Counted from the first letter of the stretch, positions 8,312 through 15,611 are shown. The stretch is 56,233 nucleotides of DNA from Paludibacteraceae bacterium (GCA_017448345.1 JAFSLP010000007.1:1-56233); one strand, 5' to 3'. Numbers and translations: made by a program. The notes: a model not told the origin generated them from the sequence alone.

Positions 8312-8877
8312 ATACGGATCAATCCATACCTGCATCTTTCACCCCCTCTGAGAGGGGGCTGGAGGGTGTATTTATCCATCCTTCTTCTTACGTGGACGAA
8401 GGTTGTCAAATAGGCAAGGGAACGAAAATCTGGCATTTCAGTCATGTGATGAGCGGATGTGTCATCGGCGAGGACTGTAATATCGGTCAGAATGTGGTTA
8501 TCTCTCCGGATGTGGTGCTGGGACGCAACTGCAAGATACAGAATAACGTCTCCGTCTATACCGGCGTGCGTTGTGAGGATGACGTATTCCTCGGACCCTC
8601 GATGGTCTTCACGAACGTCATCAACCCCCGCGCAGCTGTCAGCCGCAAGGACGAGTACCGTCCTACTATCCTGAAACGCGGAGCTTCCGTGGGCGCCAAT
8701 GCCACCATCGTATGCGGACATACGCTGGGCGAGTACTGCCTGATAGGAGCCGGTTCGGTGGTCACCAAAGATGTGCCGGCATATGCACTCATGGTCGGCA
8801 ACCCTGCACGGCAGACAGGGTGGGTCAATGCACATGGTGACAAATGTGCCTCCCTTGAAGAAGCCATGAAAGAATAA
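8308..8877 (+). CDS. Left-handed beta-helix acyltransferase (WbpD/WlbB-like)
   Basis: 189 aa. From residue 22 ([11 protein letters not shown]) it is a regular hexapeptide-repeat protein: [50 protein letters not shown] and [13 protein letters not shown] are typical of sugar N-acetyltransferases that make diacetamido-uronic acids or similar surface sugars. The acetyl donor is expected to be acetyl-CoA; the exact substrate cannot be read from sequence. Residues 10-21 ([13 protein letters not shown] region) are encoded by the right-end palindromic repeat, so the native N-terminus seems to have been replaced. It starts inside the end of the DUF559 gene. Confidence 0.88.
   Translation: MNTDQSIPASFTPSERGLEGVFIHPSSYVDEGCQIGKGTKIWHFSHVMSGCVIGEDCNIGQNVVISPDVVLGRNCKIQNNVSVYTGVRCEDDVFLGPSMVFTNVINPRAAVSRKDEYRPTILKRGASVGANATIVCGHTLGEYCLIGAGSVVTKDVPAYALMVGNPARQTGWVNAHGDKCASLEEAMKE
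8341..8369 (-). repeat. Right inverted end of the DUF559 segment, inside a coding region
   Basis: Palindrome CCCCCTCTGAGAGGGGG at 8342-8358, then CTGGAGGGTGT. In reverse complement it matches the left end at 7904-7932. It is read in frame in the acyltransferase gene. Confidence 0.75.
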
Positions 8878-8907
8878 ACAGTAAATGACCAAATAGTAAA
8901 TGGTATT

Positions 8908-9366
8908 ATGATTCAACGCATACAAACACTTTATCTCTTACTGGTAGTGATTCTGGGGGTTGTCCTCTGTTTCATGCCTGTTCTTCAGTTAGTCAGCCCC
9001 CAAGAGGCGGAGACGCTGGAGGTGTGGGAAGTGAGCGCTTTCGGTTTTCATGCCGTTCCGCTGCAGGGACTATGGGGACTGACAGTGGCTACAGTGCTTA
9101 TTCCGCTGCTGGCGCTCGTGGACATCTTTTTGTATAAGAACCGTATCCTGCAGGCGCGTCTGAATATCTTCACGGTCATGCTCTGCCTCGGGTATTACGG
9201 AGTGCTGGCTATCTACGTATGGCTGGCGAAGATGTCGCTCGGCGCGGAATGGCATATCATTCCATGGGCTTCTATTCCCTTGATTTGTCTAATATTAACC
9301 CTTATGGCTACACGGGCTATCCTCAAAGACGAGGCTCTGGTACGCGCAGCTGACAGAATACGATGA
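8908..9366 (+). CDS. DUF4293 membrane protein
   Basis: 152 aa with four transmembrane helices (about residues 5-28, 48-68, 76-100 and 108-132) and the MIQRIQTLYLLL N-terminus that defines DUF4293, a Bacteroidota-specific family of unknown role. It follows a copy of the 15-bp spacer word. Its last codons overlap the mscS start (4 bp), so the two are probably translated together. Confidence 0.88.
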   Translation: MIQRIQTLYLLLVVILGVVLCFMPVLQLVSPQEAETLEVWEVSAFGFHAVPLQGLWGLTVATVLIPLLALVDIFLYKNRILQARLNIFTVMLCLGYYGVLAIYVWLAKMSLGAEWHIIPWASIPLICLILTLMATRAILKDEALVRAADRIR

Positions 9367-10418
9367 TGAGTGCTTTACTTTCTATCCTCCTGCAGGCGCA
9401 GGCTCCTACGGCAGAGGAGATTCAGCAGCACAAAGATTCTATACGGCAAGGCGCACTGCATATGATTGAATATGCCAAGACTGACCCGGAAGGTTTCTGG
9501 CAGACAGTGGGGCAGACGCTGCTCCAGTTCGGCATCAAGGTGCTGGCGGCGCTGCTGCTGTTCGCCATCGGATGGTGGTTAATCGGCGTGGTGAAAAAAG
9601 CGATGGCGCGTATGTTCGCCCGCCGTAAGACGGAACCCACACTGGCTTCGTTCGTCAGTTCGTTCGTCTCTATCTCTCTGACGGTCTTGGTGGTTATAGT
9701 GTCGGTGGGCACACTCGGCGTGGACACCACCTCTCTGGCTGCTCTGCTGGCTGCCGGAGGTATGGCTATCGGTATGGCACTCTCCGGTACGGTGCAGAAC
9801 TTCGCAGGAGGGCTCATGATTTTGGCTTTCAAGCCGTTCAAGGCAGGTGATTTCATCGAGGCGCAAGGGCATAGCGGTACGGTCATAGAGGTCAATATCA
9901 CAGCTACGAAGATTCTTACCATTGACAACCGCGTCGTCATTCTGCCAAACGGATCACTCTCTAACGGCACCATCAATAATTTCAGCGGCCGCCCGCTCCG
10001 CCGCGTGGAGTGGCTGGTCAGTGTCGAGTACGGCGTGGATGCTGCGGCTTGCAAAGAAGCTATCCTTTCCATCGTTAACAGCGACGCGCGTGTGCTGCAG
10101 GCGGACACAGACATGAAAGCACTGTATAAGGAACTCAACATCAGTGCTTACCAGCTCTCGACGGTCAACTACCGCATGGATGCTATTCCGGCACCGTACG
10201 TAGTGCTCAAATCGCTCAATTCCAGCGATATAACCTTTTCTGTAAGGGCTTGGGTGCGGGGTGCGGATTATTGGGATGTCTTCTTCGCCCTTCAGGAGCG
10301 TTTCTATACGGAACTGCCGCCGCAAGGCTTCGGTTTCGCCTATCCTCATGTGCAGATTGTGCCTCCCGCTACGTCCAACCTTTCGGATAACTCCGATAAC
10401 TCGGATACCCTCGGATAA
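9363..10418 (+). CDS. mscS: Small-conductance mechanosensitive channel (MscS family)
   Basis: 351 aa. A short N-terminal extension, membrane helices near residues 55-80 and 100-120, then the pore helix TM3 (ASLAALLAAGGMAIGMALSGTVQNFAGG, Ala/Gly-rich packing) and the FKPFKAGDFIE entry to the beta domain, all hallmarks of MscS. It opens under membrane tension to release osmolytes. Two ATGs stand in tandem at 9363 and 9366. The last ~12 residues (SNLSDNSDNSD) come from a short repeat based on CGGATAACT (10384-10425) that runs past the stop, so the tail looks recently replaced by spacer sequence. Confidence 0.93.
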   Translation: MMSALLSILLQAQAPTAEEIQQHKDSIRQGALHMIEYAKTDPEGFWQTVGQTLLQFGIKVLAALLLFAIGWWLIGVVKKAMARMFARRKTEPTLASFVSSFVSISLTVLVVIVSVGTLGVDTTSLAALLAAGGMAIGMALSGTVQNFAGGLMILAFKPFKAGDFIEAQGHSGTVIEVNITATKILTIDNRVVILPNGSLSNGTINNFSGRPLRRVEWLVSVEYGVDAAACKEAILSIVNSDARVLQADTDMKALYKELNISAYQLSTVNYRMDAIPAPYVVLKSLNSSDITFSVRAWVRGADYWDVFFALQERFYTELPPQGFGFAYPHVQIVPPATSNLSDNSDNSDTLG

Positions 10419-10433
10419 TATCGGATTTTTGGC

Positions 10434-11588
10434 ATGGAACCGCTTTTAGGCAAAACACTTTCCGAACTGCAAGACGTCGCGCTTTCCGTCGGTCTGCAGA
10501 AGTTCGCGGGCAAACAGCTCGCCGAATGGCTCTATGTCCGTCGGGCTGTCTCGTTCGATGAGATGACTAACCTCTCTCTCAAAGCACGCGAGGCACTCAA
10601 AGAGCGTTACGCTGTCGGTCGCCACGCTCCCGTCCGTGAAGCCGTCAGCACCGATGGCACACGCAAGTACCTGTTCGAAGTCTTTCAGTCCGAAGAACGG
10701 TCTTACAGCGCAGCGGTCCAGCAGTGCAACGGTCAATCAGGCGAAGCCGGGCACTTTGTAGAGACGGTTTATATTCCCGAGGAGGACCGTGCCACGCTCT
10801 GCGTCTCCTCACAGGCAGGCTGTAAGATGGGCTGCCGTTTCTGCATGACCGGCACGCTCGGTTTCCATGGCTCCCTTTCCGCAGCCGACATCCTCAACCA
10901 GATTTTCGAGATAGATGCCATCTCCCCCTCACAAAAAGGGCAGGGCGGTCTCACAAATGTCGTCCTCATGGGCGAAGGTGAACCGATGGATAATCTGGAT
11001 AATGTCCTCCGGGCACTGGAGATTCTCACTGCACCGTACGGCTGTGCGTGGTCTCCCAAGCGCATCACGGTCTCCACGGTGGGCATCCCTGCCATGAAGC
11101 GTTTCTTGGATGAAAGCGACTGCCATCTGGCTGTCTCGCTCCATAACCCCTTCCCCGCAGAGCGTGCACGTATCATGCCGGCGGAGAAAGCTTTCTCCCT
11201 GACCGATGTTGTTACGCTTCTCCGCCATTACGACTGGTCGCACCAGAGGCGAATCAGCTTCGAATATATCTGTTTCGAGAACCAAATAGTAAACGGCGAG
11301 TTGGTCAATAACACCACTCCGCGTCATGCCAAAGAGCTCATTCGGCTGCTCAAAGGTCTTAACTGCCGCATGAACCTCATCCGTTACCACCAGTCCCCGA
11401 CTTCTTCCTCCCCCTTACAGGTGGGGGCGGGGGGTGTCTCCATACAGAGGGAGCAGGAGGAGAGTTCCTCCATTGTCTGGTTCCGTGATTACCTCACCGC
11501 GCACGGTCTGATTACCACCATCCGCCGCTCCCGTGGCGAGGATATCCTTGCCGCCTGCGGCATGCTCGTCAACGCCCTGCAACAATAA
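10434..11588 (+). CDS. rlmN: 23S rRNA (A2503-C2)/tRNA (A37-C2) methyltransferase RlmN
   Basis: 384 aa, longer than the usual ~345. Radical-SAM enzyme that methylates A2503 of 23S rRNA and A37 of some tRNAs. The cluster motif CKMGCRFC lies near residue 124; the C-terminal RGEDILAACGML carries the methyl-carrying Cys. The extra length comes largely from two insertions with the sequence of the palindromic repeat: SPSQKGQGG (about residues 163-172) and SPTSSSPLQVGAGGVSIQRE (about 322-341). Both keep the frame and appear to fall in surface loops. The conserved MGMGEP motif reads MGEGEP here. It follows mscS by 15 bp and is probably the last gene of this group. Confidence 0.95.
   Translation: MEPLLGKTLSELQDVALSVGLQKFAGKQLAEWLYVRRAVSFDEMTNLSLKAREALKERYAVGRHAPVREAVSTDGTRKYLFEVFQSEERSYSAAVQQCNGQSGEAGHFVETVYIPEEDRATLCVSSQAGCKMGCRFCMTGTLGFHGSLSAADILNQIFEIDAISPSQKGQGGLTNVVLMGEGEPMDNLDNVLRALEILTAPYGCAWSPKRITVSTVGIPAMKRFLDESDCHLAVSLHNPFPAERARIMPAEKAFSLTDVVTLLRHYDWSHQRRISFEYICFENQIVNGELVNNTTPRHAKELIRLLKGLNCRMNLIRYHQSPTSSSPLQVGAGGVSIQREQEESSSIVWFRDYLTAHGLITTIRRSRGEDILAACGMLVNALQQ
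10921..10950 (+). repeat. Palindromic-repeat copy inside rlmN (first)
   Basis: CCCCCTCACAAAAAGGG followed by CAGGGCGG, in the same orientation as the copy at 8341. It encodes the extra SPSQKGQGG stretch of RlmN. Confidence 0.6.
11407..11438 (+). repeat. Palindromic-repeat copy inside rlmN (second)
   Basis: CCCCCTTACAGGTGGGGG then CGGGGGGTGTC, closely matching the CTGGAGGGTGT tail of the copy at 8341-8369. It encodes an extra SSSPLQVGAGGVS stretch. Confidence 0.65.
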
Positions 11589-11825
11589 GTCTGCCATTTC
11601 AGACTCAAATTCCCTTCCCGCGTCCATTACGCTTCCATCTCGCCGAAAACGCATCTCGTTAGCATTACGTACGTCACTGTACCATGCCTGTATCTTGCCT
11701 CCTTGCGCTGCATTGTCCTTCGTCCTTTTTCGTTTGTTGTTCAGTTTTCTCCCGTCTAATCCGCCTTATCCGTACTCTGCATTTTGCAGCCTTTTTGCAA
11801 AAATTAAGAGAAAAAGTACAATAAA
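11589..11825. other. Non-coding spacer after rlmN
   Basis: No supported gene. It contains one copy of a 50-bp dispersed repeat (11634-11683, listed separately) and AT-rich DNA leading into a promoter. Confidence 0.6.
11634..11683 (-). repeat. 50-bp dispersed repeat, copy 1
   Basis: Matches the reverse complement of 50258-50307 at 48 of 50 positions. Contains TACGTACGT and AACGAGATGCG (read on the minus strand). Both copies lie just after the last gene of a plus-strand group. Confidence 0.9.
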
Positions 11826-11857
11826 TTTGCGTATATAAAAAATTTGTTGTATCTTTG
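11826..11857 (+). promoter_or_regulatory. Bacteroidota promoter (-33 TTTG / -7 TATCTTTG)
   Basis: TTTG 11826-11829 and TATCTTTG 11850-11857, 20 bp apart. It stands 27 bp before the decayed DUF4160 gene, so that remnant and the DUF2442 gene are probably still transcribed. Confidence 0.8.
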
Positions 11858-11884
11858 CGCCCGAAAAGATAAAAACTCCCGATT

Positions 11885-12014
11885 ATGCCAACACTCTTTA
11901 CCGTCTTCGGCTTTCGTTTTATGTTCTGCCGAAATCAAATTGGCGGAGTCGTTGGTGGAGGAAAACAAAGAGATGATTATTGAGCGTTGGAAAGCCTTTT
12001 TTGAAAAACAATGA
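11885..12014 (+). pseudogene. DUF4160 gene with internal deletion and frameshift
   Basis: Starts MPTLFTVFGFRFMF, the standard DUF4160 N-terminus, then jumps one frame to AEIKLAESLVEENKEMIIERW and FFEKQ, the standard C-terminus. About 35-40 codons of the middle, including the His-rich core, are missing. In the original frame translation stops after 32 codons at 11983. The C-terminal frame ends at 12014, overlapping the DUF2442 start by ATGA, which preserves the original operon junction. DUF4160-DUF2442 pairs are common in bacteria and are sometimes suspected to be toxin-antitoxin-like; this one is broken. Confidence 0.85.
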
Positions 12015-12220
12015 GTGAAATACCCAAAATATGGTTAACCGACTCGGCTGTTTGGATTCAGACGGCAGACGGAAAGACAGCGTGCGAACATTTTGCGGAC
12101 TATGAGACGTTGCGTAATGCAACAGCAACTCAGCGGAAGGAATATACCTGTTCGCCGTTCGGTATTCATTGGCCTGCCTTGGATGAAGACTTATCCTTTG
12201 CCGGCTTCTTTGCTCATTAG
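12011..12220 (+). CDS. DUF2442 protein
   Basis: 69 aa, full length for this family. Visible family pattern: IWLTDSAVWIQTADGK, LRNATATQRKEY and GIHWPALDEDLSFAGFF. Function unknown; usually the partner of DUF4160, whose gene just upstream is a pseudogene. Its ATG overlaps the stop of the ancestral DUF4160 frame. A perfect inverted repeat follows directly (12224-12241). Confidence 0.85.
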   Translation: MSEIPKIWLTDSAVWIQTADGKTACEHFADYETLRNATATQRKEYTCSPFGIHWPALDEDLSFAGFFAH

Positions 12221-12223
12221 ACC

Positions 12224-12399
12224 TTCGTCCAGTTGGACGAAAATATCCGTCACTCACTGACGTAAAACAGGAGGACATAAAGGCGTTTATTGACGTTGTT
12301 TGCGACTCATCAGAATCTTCGCAAAATTCACACACAGTCCAGACAGCAACAATGAATGTCCTCGTGGGTATGTATAATCCCTGTTCGCGCCCCTCATAG
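12224..12399 (+). pseudogene. Possible coding remnant
   Basis: Two frames together read FVQLDENIRHSLT then DVKQEDIKAFIDVVCDSSES, with a one-base shift near 12262; the second frame runs to a TAG at 12397. It looks like the C-terminal end of a frameshifted gene, but I do not recognise the family. The first 18 bp also form a perfect hairpin (TTCGTCCA-gt-TGGACGAA, 12224-12241) that could act as a weak terminator of DUF2442. Confidence 0.3.
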
Positions 12400-12476
12400 G
12401 GCGGGAGGGTTGTATATATCGGGCGTGGACTTCGGTTGTTTTTCTACTGTGTGGGGGATTGCGAAGCCCTTGATGA

Positions 12477-12506
12477 GCGTGAAGAATGAACGGACTTCAC
12501 GCTTTT
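12477..12506 (+). terminator. Hairpin followed by T tract
   Basis: GCGTGAAG (12477-12484) / CTTCACGC (12495-12502), 10-nt loop, then TTTT. Possible end of the transcript from the 11850 promoter. Confidence 0.55.
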
Positions 12507-12654
12507 CGTGTATATACGTAATTTTGTGAAAAAAGCCCTAAAAAGTGCAATTGAAACTGCAAAAACGGCGTATTTTGAGAGAATTTGCATTCTGTGTAAT
12601 GTGCTGAAATACATGATTTTATGTACTGAAATTTTTAATAAAGTCTAGGATGTA

Positions 12655-12686
12655 TAGGTAACGCCACCTTACCTACGCCTTTTTTA
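12655..12686 (+). terminator. Hairpin followed by T tract
   Basis: TAGGTAA (12655-12661) / TTACCTA (12669-12675) with a 7-nt loop, then CGCC and six T. Confidence 0.6.
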
Positions 12687-12827
12687 CCCTAATGCGCGCC
12701 TTAGCTGCGTACTAATAAATATACAAGTGGAGTATGCCGAAGCCAATACTGGCGACATACGGAGAAAAACGGAGTATGCCGAAAAGCCCTAAGTGAGTAG
12801 GCACATACAAATTAAATCTTTACAACA

Positions 12828-13628
12828 ATGAAAGCAATGAATTATTTAGCAGTAGCCATTATGGCACTGAGTCTGGTCGCAACTCCTGCTAACGCCCAGA
12901 GCCGCAAGGAGAAGAAAGAAGCCAAGAAAGAGGCTTGGAAACAGGACCAGAAACAAAATCTGGAGGAAGACGCTCTCCGTCATCAAATCCGCATGGATAG
13001 TATCCGCAATGCAGGCAAAGTAGCAGCGCAACAAGCCGCCAAAGAAGAAGCAGAGCGGCGTACAAAAGAAGCCGAGGAGAAAGCCAGACAAAAGAAAGCA
13101 GAGGAAGCCGCTACTTTGCAGGAAGTGGATTTTGACGAGCCATGTTCGGATTATCTGTCATCTGCAGATGTGATATATGGCAGAGGTAGCGGAGAGGATT
13201 TCGAGCAACAATTGTCAGCCGATATAGCACGCACTTCGGCTCTTGAAGAATTGGCATCGCAACTATCCACCAAGGTGCAAGCGATGGTCAGCAACTACCG
13301 CAAGCAATCGCGTAAAAATACCAAACGCGAGTCCATCAGCCGCATAGAAGGTCTGACGGTGACCGAGGTTGAGCAGGCAGTGGGATACCGTATCGCCTGC
13401 CGGAAGACAAAGACCTACGTACAGGACGGCGAACGGCTGTTCAAGACCTATATGGTAGTGGAACTGAACGAGGATATACTGCTTTCCGCTATCTACAAGA
13501 AGCTGCAGCAGGACCCGGAACTGAGTGTGGATGCCAGCTACAACCAGTTCAAGCAGGAGTTTGACGAGAACTTCAAGAACCAGTCGGAGGAAGTGCTGAA
13601 CAACGCCATTGAGGCGGCACAAGAGTAA
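12828..13628 (+). CDS. Secreted coiled-coil LPP20-like protein
   Basis: 266 aa. Signal peptide with cleavage after residue 23 (PANA-QS), a charged Lys/Glu/Ala coiled coil (about residues 25-95), then an LPP20-like domain (about 105-235: SSADVIYGRGSGEDFEQQLSADIARTSALEELASQL pattern, and the YMVVELNEDILLSAIYKKLQ strand-helix end). LPP20-type domains occur in outer-membrane-associated lipoproteins; there is no lipobox here, so it is probably periplasmic. It begins the gene run that contains the DGR and resembles the LPP20-like protein at 16903. The function is not known; the neighbourhood suggests one surface or envelope assembly. Confidence 0.75.
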   Translation: MKAMNYLAVAIMALSLVATPANAQSRKEKKEAKKEAWKQDQKQNLEEDALRHQIRMDSIRNAGKVAAQQAAKEEAERRTKEAEEKARQKKAEEAATLQEVDFDEPCSDYLSSADVIYGRGSGEDFEQQLSADIARTSALEELASQLSTKVQAMVSNYRKQSRKNTKRESISRIEGLTVTEVEQAVGYRIACRKTKTYVQDGERLFKTYMVVELNEDILLSAIYKKLQQDPELSVDASYNQFKQEFDENFKNQSEEVLNNAIEAAQE

Positions 13629-13685
13629 GCCACACCGGCAAATTGCGCCGAGGGGGCTGATACCTCCCCCGGCACTAAAGTCCCC

Positions 13686-13733
13686 GAGCCCCCTCTGTAA
13701 GGGGGAGAGAAGGACACCGGCATGCTATGCCGG
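13686..13733 (+). repeat. Composite hairpin repeat, upstream of the DGR
   Basis: CCCCCTCTGTAAGGGGG (13690-13706), then GAGAGAAGGACA and the hairpin CCGGCAT-gct-ATGCCGG (13717-13733). A direct copy with changes lies at 17970-18024, so the two bracket the DGR cassette in the same orientation. Confidence 0.8.
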
Positions 13734-13764
13734 AGAAACGGACATTGTTTATATAGAAAAGAAT

Positions 13765-15039
13765 ATGAAAAAATTATTCATTGTTTTGCTTTCAGCCCTC
13801 TCACTGACGGCGGTGGCACAAGAAACCAAGAAAGTAGCCATCCTTGAAACAGTTGACAAAGTGGGCGATGTGCCGTACGGCATCAAACTGCAAGTGCGCA
13901 TGAGTCTGACGTACGCCATCAGCAACACGCCCGGTTATGAAGGTTATGACCGCGTGGATATGGCATCCATCATGGGCGAGCAGAACTTCCAGCGAACCGG
14001 TATGGTGAGTGATGCGCAAATCAAGAAACTTGGCGAGATGACCGGTGCGCAGTATGTGCTGATAGCCGAGGCAGCTTTGTATGATGCGCAGAACATCATC
14101 ATCACTGCCAAAGTATTGGACGTAGAGACCGGCGGTGTGGCAAACTCCGCTCCTCCTGCATGGGCGGGAAAAGACCCGGAGAAAATGCAGGCGGCTTGCG
14201 TCACTTTGGCGCAGAAGTTATTAGGAAAACGCTCGTCGTCATCCTCCAGTTATTCTTATTCTTCATCCAAAAGCGGGAGTTATGGCGGAGGATATGGAAG
14301 TAACCAAGACTTTACCGAGGACGCATTGGGTATCAATATGAAGATGATTTGGGTCGAAGGCGGCGAGTTTATGATGGGTTGTACTTCCGAGCAAGGCAGT
14401 TGTGAAAGCGACGAGCAGAATGTGCGGCGTGTGACGGTCGATGGGTTCTATATCGGCATGCTTGAGGTGACCCAGTCGCAATGGGAGAAAGTCGTAGGAA
14501 CTAATGTTTATACTCAGAGAAACAAGGCAAATTCAAGTTGGTCTATGGCTGGTGTAGGACCGGATTACCCGATGTATTATGTCAGTTGGGAGGAGGCGAT
14601 GGAGTTCTGTCGTTTGTTGAGTAACAAGACAGGAAAGACCTATACCCTGCCGACCGAGGCGCAATGGGAGTATGCAGCACGTGGCGGTAAGAAAGCAGAC
14701 GGCACCAAATACGCAGGCAGTAACATGATTGATGTGGTAGCTTGGTATAGTGATAACAGTGGCAGTAGTACTCATCCTTGTGGTACGAAACGCGCCAATG
14801 CATTGGGCATCTATGATATGAGCGGTAATGTATGGGAGTGGTGCAAAGACTGGTATAGCAGCAGTTACGCCAGTTATGATACCAATAACCCTGTAGGTCC
14901 GTCGTCGGGTTCGAACCGCGTGAATCGGGGAGGTAGCTGGTGCAACTTCGCATCTCTCTGCCGCGTTGCGGATCGTAATTACAGCTCGCCCGGCGCCCGC
15001 TACTTCAACCTCGGCTTCCGCGTAGTACTCCTCCCGTGA
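13765..15039 (+). CDS. DGR target protein: CsgG/LpoB-like domain plus formylglycine-enzyme/C-type-lectin-fold variable domain
   Basis: 424 aa. Signal peptide MKKLFIVLLSALSLTAVAQ. Residues 20-150 resemble the CsgG/LpoB-type domain (KVAILE, R.SLTYAISNTPGYEGYDRVDMASIM, LGEMTGAQYVL, AKVLDVETG). Residues 152-180 are a Ser/Gly/Tyr linker. Residues 190-424 are an FGE-sulfatase domain (MIWVEGGEFMMG, EVTQSQWEKV, YVSWEEAMEFCR, LPTEAQWEYAARGG, NVWEWCKDW, NRGGSW, NLGFRVV). The last 46 codons are the variable repeat. Relative to the template the altered residues are Cys393, Phe395, Leu398, Asp403, Tyr406, Ser407, Ala411, Tyr413 and Phe414, which replace template Asn codons. Expected role: surface or periplasmic binding protein with a diversifiable ligand face. 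The start is ATG 13765; the frame's earlier ATG at 13609 would overlap the previous gene. Confidence 0.9.
   Translation: MKKLFIVLLSALSLTAVAQETKKVAILETVDKVGDVPYGIKLQVRMSLTYAISNTPGYEGYDRVDMASIMGEQNFQRTGMVSDAQIKKLGEMTGAQYVLIAEAALYDAQNIIITAKVLDVETGGVANSAPPAWAGKDPEKMQAACVTLAQKLLGKRSSSSSSYSYSSSKSGSYGGGYGSNQDFTEDALGINMKMIWVEGGEFMMGCTSEQGSCESDEQNVRRVTVDGFYIGMLEVTQSQWEKVVGTNVYTQRNKANSSWSMAGVGPDYPMYYVSWEEAMEFCRLLSNKTGKTYTLPTEAQWEYAARGGKKADGTKYAGSNMIDVVAWYSDNSGSSTHPCGTKRANALGIYDMSGNVWEWCKDWYSSSYASYDTNNPVGPSSGSNRVNRGGSWCNFASLCRVADRNYSSPGARYFNLGFRVVLLP
14901..15034 (+). repeat. DGR variable repeat (VR)
   Basis: 134 bp aligned without gaps to the template at 16599-16732. There are 17 mismatches: 16 at template adenines (9 A-to-T, 5 A-to-G, 2 A-to-C) and one at a template cytosine (14979). 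The last ~24 bp are identical to the template and serve as the likely homing-initiation (IMH-like) end. The VR stops 2 bp before the target gene's TGA. Confidence 0.95.
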
Positions 15040-15077
15040 GTTTATTGCGGAGCGTCCCTGCGAAAAGAGCACCAACA

Positions 15078-15116
15078 CGACGGACAGCGGCATAACGGAG
15101 TTGCCGCAGTCTGTCG
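15078..15116 (+). promoter_or_regulatory. Large hairpin downstream of the VR
   Basis: Arms 15078-15092 and 15102-15116 pair at 14 of 15 positions (one A-A mismatch, one G-T pair) around a 9-nt loop. It starts 43 bp after the VR. In the Bordetella phage DGR a hairpin just beyond the VR promotes homing; this one may do the same or may terminate the target mRNA. Confidence 0.65.
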
Positions 15117-15140
15117 GGAAGGTGCATAAAAACGAAAATT

Positions 15141-15611
15141 ATGCAGGTAAAGATATTTACGATACCAATATTTGACAATGAGAATGCGGTCAATGAACTG
15201 AATGCTTTCTTGCGTGCGCAAAAAATACTGACGGTTGACAAACAGTTGAGCACACAAGGGGCACAAGCATTCTGGACATTTTGTGTAAGCTATCTGCCGC
15301 AGACAATAGGCGGAAATACTTATTCCGGCGGCACCAAAGCAACCAAAGTGGATTACAAAGAAGTGCTGGACGAAAAGACGTTTGCTGTGTTCTCGCAGCT
15401 TCGATCCATCCGCAAGCAATTAGCAGAGCAAGAAGCAGTGCCGGCGTATGCAGTATTTACGGACAGCGAGTTGGCGGAAATAGCCAAATTAGAAACCATT
15501 GACATGGTGATGATTCAAACCATACCGGGTATAGGAGCCAAGCGTGCAGAAAAATACGGGAAATCCTTGTGCGAATCTTATATGAACGCAAAGAAAGAAA
15601 CAGAAACATGA
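15141..15611 (+). CDS. HRDC-domain DGR accessory protein
   Basis: 156 aa. The N-terminal part (MQVKIFTIPIF, NAFLRAQKIL, FWTFCVSYL) resembles the N-terminal domain of HRDC-type DGR accessory proteins. The C-terminal 75 residues form the HRDC domain (EQEAVPAYAVFTDSELAEIA...TIPGIGAKRAEKYG), a nucleic-acid-binding fold of RecQ and RNase D. HRDC proteins replace Avd in many DGRs, especially in Bacteroidota, and probably help cDNA synthesis or homing. Its stop overlaps the RT start by ATGA, so the two are translationally coupled. Confidence 0.88.
   Translation: MQVKIFTIPIFDNENAVNELNAFLRAQKILTVDKQLSTQGAQAFWTFCVSYLPQTIGGNTYSGGTKATKVDYKEVLDEKTFAVFSQLRSIRKQLAEQEAVPAYAVFTDSELAEIAKLETIDMVMIQTIPGIGAKRAEKYGKSLCESYMNAKKETET

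Larger units (their letters stand above)
7904..8369 (+). mobile_element. Candidate DUF559 element bracketed by inverted palindromic repeats
   Basis: Left end 7904-7932 and the reverse complement of right end 8341-8369 agree at 23 of 29 positions. Each end itself contains a palindrome of the form CCCCCTCTnnnAGGGGG. The only gene inside encodes a DUF559 (Vsr-like fold) nuclease. The right end lies within the first 21 codons of the next gene. No target-site duplication is evident. That this is a mobile unit is an inference from the bracketing and from related repeats elsewhere in the window (10921, 11407, 13686, 17970). Confidence 0.5.
12400..12827. other. Non-coding region before the DGR neighbourhood
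   Basis: No gene seen. It has two terminator-like hairpins (listed), a 13-bp direct repeat GGAGTATGCCGAA at 12729-12741 and 12771-12783 (42 bp apart) in front of the LPP20-like gene, and AT-rich DNA with no clear TAnnTTTG promoter. The first 100 bp include CGCCC-ctcata-GGGCG near 12390 and could belong to an unannotated small RNA, which I cannot support further. Confidence 0.45.

Noticed and set aside
12345-12506. Possible small structured RNA (for example 6S-like)
   Set aside because: Some hairpins and a terminator are visible, but no promoter or conserved motif that I can verify.
13609-13764. N-terminal extension of the DGR target gene
   Set aside because: The extension would overlap the previous gene and translate the palindromic repeat; the signal peptide begins at ATG 13765.
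14905-14925. TTCGAA motif with flanking GC resembling a tRNA T-arm
   Set aside because: It lies in the VR of the DGR target and encodes the conserved [11 protein letters not shown] of FGE-type domains; no acceptor or anticodon arms.
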